From Symbiodinium sp. CCMP2592 (lineage: Eukaryota; Sar; Dinophyceae; Suessiales; Symbiodiniaceae): DNA of 64,000 nucleotides. Positions 61,133 to 64,000 of the stretch are shown in pieces. The notes beneath the pieces were generated by a model. That model was not told the origin of the DNA, ran no database searches, and saw nothing but the letters and a program-made list of their open reading frames with translations. The stretch is from positions 389,079-453,078 of the forward strand of contig CAJNDT010001302.1 in NCBI GenBank assembly GCA_905221615.1, written 5' to 3'. A program made the position numbers and the translations under genes. Position 1 is the stretch's first letter, and each line of letters begins with the position of its first letter.

Positions 61133-62658
61133 CTGAGGGCCCGATGAGAAACCCATCCGAGGCACAGTTTTCTGCTGAGAAGAGCTCGATCTGGACGATC
61201 CGCCAAGCCTCCGGCGCGACTCCTGGCAGGGCTCATGAACGCTTCATAGTTAGACAGTTAGATGGGGTTCGTTTAAAGTGCATCGGCCTTTTCTCCTGCA
61301 GCCTGCCACATCGTGGCTTGCACTCAGAAAACAAAATCCTTCAGCATGCCGCTGAGCGGCACATCCCAACACAACACTCTCACCCCACGACCTCAAACAC
61401 ATCCCTGCAGTGTCACATCATGTCTGATCAGCTCCATGCTCACTGGACGGCTTCTCAGAAGTGGTAACAGAGGGTTCAGGAGCTTCCATCCCGGAGTGCT
61501 GGACGTAGATACGGTTTAGGGTTGCGGGTTTAGGGAGTTCGACAGTTAGATAAGGACGATTCGAGGAGACTGTTCACACTTCTATATGGTCTGGCGTCTT
61601 TGGTTCAGGCGTTGTTGCGTCAGGACACCCGTAAAGCAGTTTCTCCAACGTAGCAGGAGGGTCGAAGACCTCAAACGGGAAAACACAGCCTCTTCGTCCC
61701 CCTAAGCCCAACCTCGGCGCCCCTCCCGCAGATGAATGGCACCCTGAACTCCAAGACGTACTTCCTGTGCCAAAACTTTTCTGAATCTCTCTCGTGGGGT
61801 CCCCAAAATCACCTAAGCTCATCAGAAGCCCCCAAAAGGGGATCCCCCGTTTTGACACGCGCAATCCCGAACCCTACCCAAAACTCCGCTGCTTCTGCAG
61901 AGGCTTCTTTTGCAGAGCCATTTTTGCTACATACCCCAAACCCCTACTGGCCCTACAGAATCCAAAACTCCGAAACCGCTCAATCCTAAGCGTTCTGTGG
62001 AAATGTTGGCAGTTTCCTCGAGAAATGCGGAAGGTCCTGTCGGCACCAGCCGCCACATACTGCCCAAGGCTTTGTTGGCCACCTGTCAAGACTTCAGGAT
62101 TTTGGGGTGTGGCCGTTCAGGGCGCCGGATGTTGTTCCAACCCTTTTGCAACTGGCTTGCAACGTCACGCCAGGGAACAACCCTAAACCCTAAACCCGAA
62201 ACCCTAAACAAGATGTTGAGTGTAGATGCAAAGATTTGGTGTTTTTGCTGACTTAGGGTTTGGTAATTCGCTTGTGAGCTCCGCTAATAAATCTGTGGAC
62301 TTTTCTTGAGGCGCTGGGTTTGCAACAATCCTAATACTAACGCCCGAAACCCCCAAACCCTCCAAACCCATCACGATATCCTCAACCTGAAAATTTTGGA
62401 CCGCTGAAAAAAACACTGGCTCGGAGGCTAGACAGCAAGCCCAAGCCCAAAATGTCAGAAAAGAAAAGATCAAATCCCGAAATTGCAGAAAAGAAAGATC
62501 AACTCCACGAACTGCACCCCGAGCTTTTCAACCGCCAGAACTCCAGTGAGCCAGACCTATCATCCGCTTCCCAAAGATCGAAACAAGCTTCTCAAAATCC
62601 TCAACCCTGAGCCTCAGATGTCTTAGCCCTAACCTACTTGTCGGGTATCATGGGGAAC
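61133..62658. other. gene-free telomere-like sequence
   Basis: TTTAGGG words at 61514-61535, a CCCTAAACCC array at 62178-62210 preceded by CCCTTTTGCAACTGGCTTGC at 62141, and CCCGAAACCC decay at 62345-62375. No supported gene. Confidence 0.5.
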
Positions 62659-62731
62659 TAAAGGTTAACCTTTTTGGTTATAGAGAGATTGTACAGGGAC
62701 TATACTACCCAAAAAAGGTTAAAGGTTACCT
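62659..62731. mobile_element. MITE-like inverted repeat, family F
   Basis: Left TAAAGGTTAACCTTTTTGGT; right ACCCAAAAAAGGTTAAAGGT then TACC. 73 bp, single copy noticed. Confidence 0.6.
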
Positions 62732-63870
62732 ACTCTACTACTGGGCTAAAACCCTAGGCCCCACGCCCTGGAAACACACAGACCGAGGCTGGCGGCCTCC
62801 CACCGGGCTAAGTGCTCCCAGGAACCCCCTGACAGCTGGGAGAAGCGACCTCAAGGCTTTGTTCTACGCGGGTTCTGCATGGATTCTGCAAAACGGTGTA
62901 GTGGTTGTGATGATGAGTCTGGGACATTTGGCTTTGGGGCTTGAGGGTTAGGGCTTGGGCTGCCAGGGATTCTAGGGTCTCGGTCGTAGCCTTTGGGGCT
63001 ATTCTGGTTAGTTGCAGGGATACCTCAGCTGTGGGACTTGATAGCCTCTGCAAAGATCAAAGCTATCGGGCCTTGGGTTCGGTTTAGGATTTCCGACTTT
63101 CCCGTTGCTCAGCTAACGCCCTACTCGTTGCGAAAGCTTGCTTCTTGGGATTGTCCTCGTCCCCTGTACCGTACGTAAGTGCTTTTTGGTAGGATACATC
63201 CATTGCGTGAGGGAGGCCCAGAACTTACTGTAACCTTAGCATAACCTTATGCCAACCCCCTTAGCCCAATCTAGTAACCCCTAACTCTGCCGACCAACTT
63301 CCCGCTCCTCACGGAAATCCCCGCCACTGCCACTACAGCACTGTGAGCCCTGCTGCTTCGTGCTTCTTGGGAAGCCCTTCGGTCAGTAGTGTAGGGCTTT
63401 GGGTTTCGAGTTTAGGCTTGAGGGCTTAGGGCCAGGGTATGCTTTGGGATTGACATAGAATCTAACTGCAAGACAAGGGGCTGACGTTGGTGTAGACCGT
63501 CCCACTTCCCGATTCAAGCGAGATCACCGCGGAGGGCCAGGCTGTGGATTGGAAGAGCCTTCCCCCCAAGAAGGCTCACAACAACCATGAAAGGCCGCCC
63601 TAGATATAAACCTCAAAACCCCAAAACTTCTACCTCGGACTCCAAGCCCAACCCTCCACAATTTCAACCGCCGAGGCTGGGGCCCTAAATCCCAAGACCC
63701 CCCAAAAGCCTGATCATTGAGGAAGAAAAGCGAGCTTCAAACTCGAGGACTCTGAATCCACGCCGTGGCTCCTTACGGCTTACTACGACGACTTCTGGTT
63801 TTACCAAAAGCTTTGATGATAGATAAAGCGTATGCACGGATACGAAGAGAAACATCTACACATGTGCAAA
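62732..63870. other. gene-free intergenic sequence
   Basis: Weak telomere-like decay (62925-62960, 63390-63430, 63610-63690). No gene supported. Confidence 0.45.
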
Positions 63871-63876
63871 ACCTGG

Positions 63877-63925
63877 GTGAGAGAGAGAGAGAAAGAAGAG
63901 AGAGACAGAGAGAGAGAGAGATACA
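63877..63925. repeat. GA-rich microsatellite
   Basis: GAGAGA tracts interrupted by AAAGAAGA and GACA. Confidence 0.9.
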
Positions 63926-64000
63926 AAAACAAACACACACAAAGAGAGACGGTTCTCACCACAAGTACGGCGGAACGAAACATGATCAGAAGAACATAAG

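Overview
The window reads as nuclear DNA of a dinoflagellate, with a symbiodiniacean-like character. Four lines of evidence support this. (1) A 17-nt exact match to the 3' part of the dinoflagellate spliced leader lies at 2277-2293 on the minus strand. (2) Reconstructed genes carry mixed GC-AG and GT-AG introns with AG|G acceptors. (3) TTTAGGG/CCCTAAA-type telomere-like repeats, mostly decayed, fill the intergenic space. (4) Gene density is very low, and every recognisable gene lies on the minus strand. No bacterial operon, tRNA, rRNA or CRISPR is visible.

Layout: 1-2.3 kb holds microsatellites, a CGATACGATTT satellite, a weak candidate exon and the spliced-leader relic. 2.3-17 kb is gene-free, telomere-like sequence studded with small inverted-repeat (MITE-like) elements and one AT-rich island. 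17.2-19.9 kb holds a three-exon gene for an EEP (TDP2-like) phosphodiesterase fused to an N-terminal zinc knuckle and Gly/Arg-rich segment. 20-31 kb is again repeat-rich. 31.3-32.3 kb holds an intact intronless glutathionyl-hydroquinone reductase. 34.9-36.8 kb is a ~120-bp minisatellite with inverted blocks. 37-39.3 kb has the best-preserved telomere-type arrays, arranged CCCTAAA then TTTAGGG. 41.9-43.6 kb and 45.5-47.0 kb carry two tandem paralogues of a membrane-anchored short-chain dehydrogenase/reductase, whose exons I could join through GC-AG and GT-AG introns. 47.5-55.5 kb is a long non-LTR retrotransposon. 55.6-64 kb is telomere-like sequence with more MITE-like elements.

The most unusual object is the retrotransposon. 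One uninterrupted 2597-codon frame holds an APE-type endonuclease, a full reverse transcriptase with YADD, four C2H2-like zinc fingers and, at the C-terminus, a ubiquitin-specific protease domain with recognisable Cys and His/Asp boxes. Between the fingers and the protease, a second well-formed 267-codon ORF runs in another frame for about 800 nt while the main frame also stays open. Both ends of the element sit in the same compound TAG/GTC triplet microsatellite.

The host genes share no pathway. The reductases (GST-Xi class and SDR) are oxidoreductases and the EEP protein is a probable nucleic-acid phosphodiesterase. At least ten families of short inverted-repeat elements, several with multiple copies, make this a good window for defining dinoflagellate MITE families. 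All calls rest on reading the sequence by eye; no database search was run.
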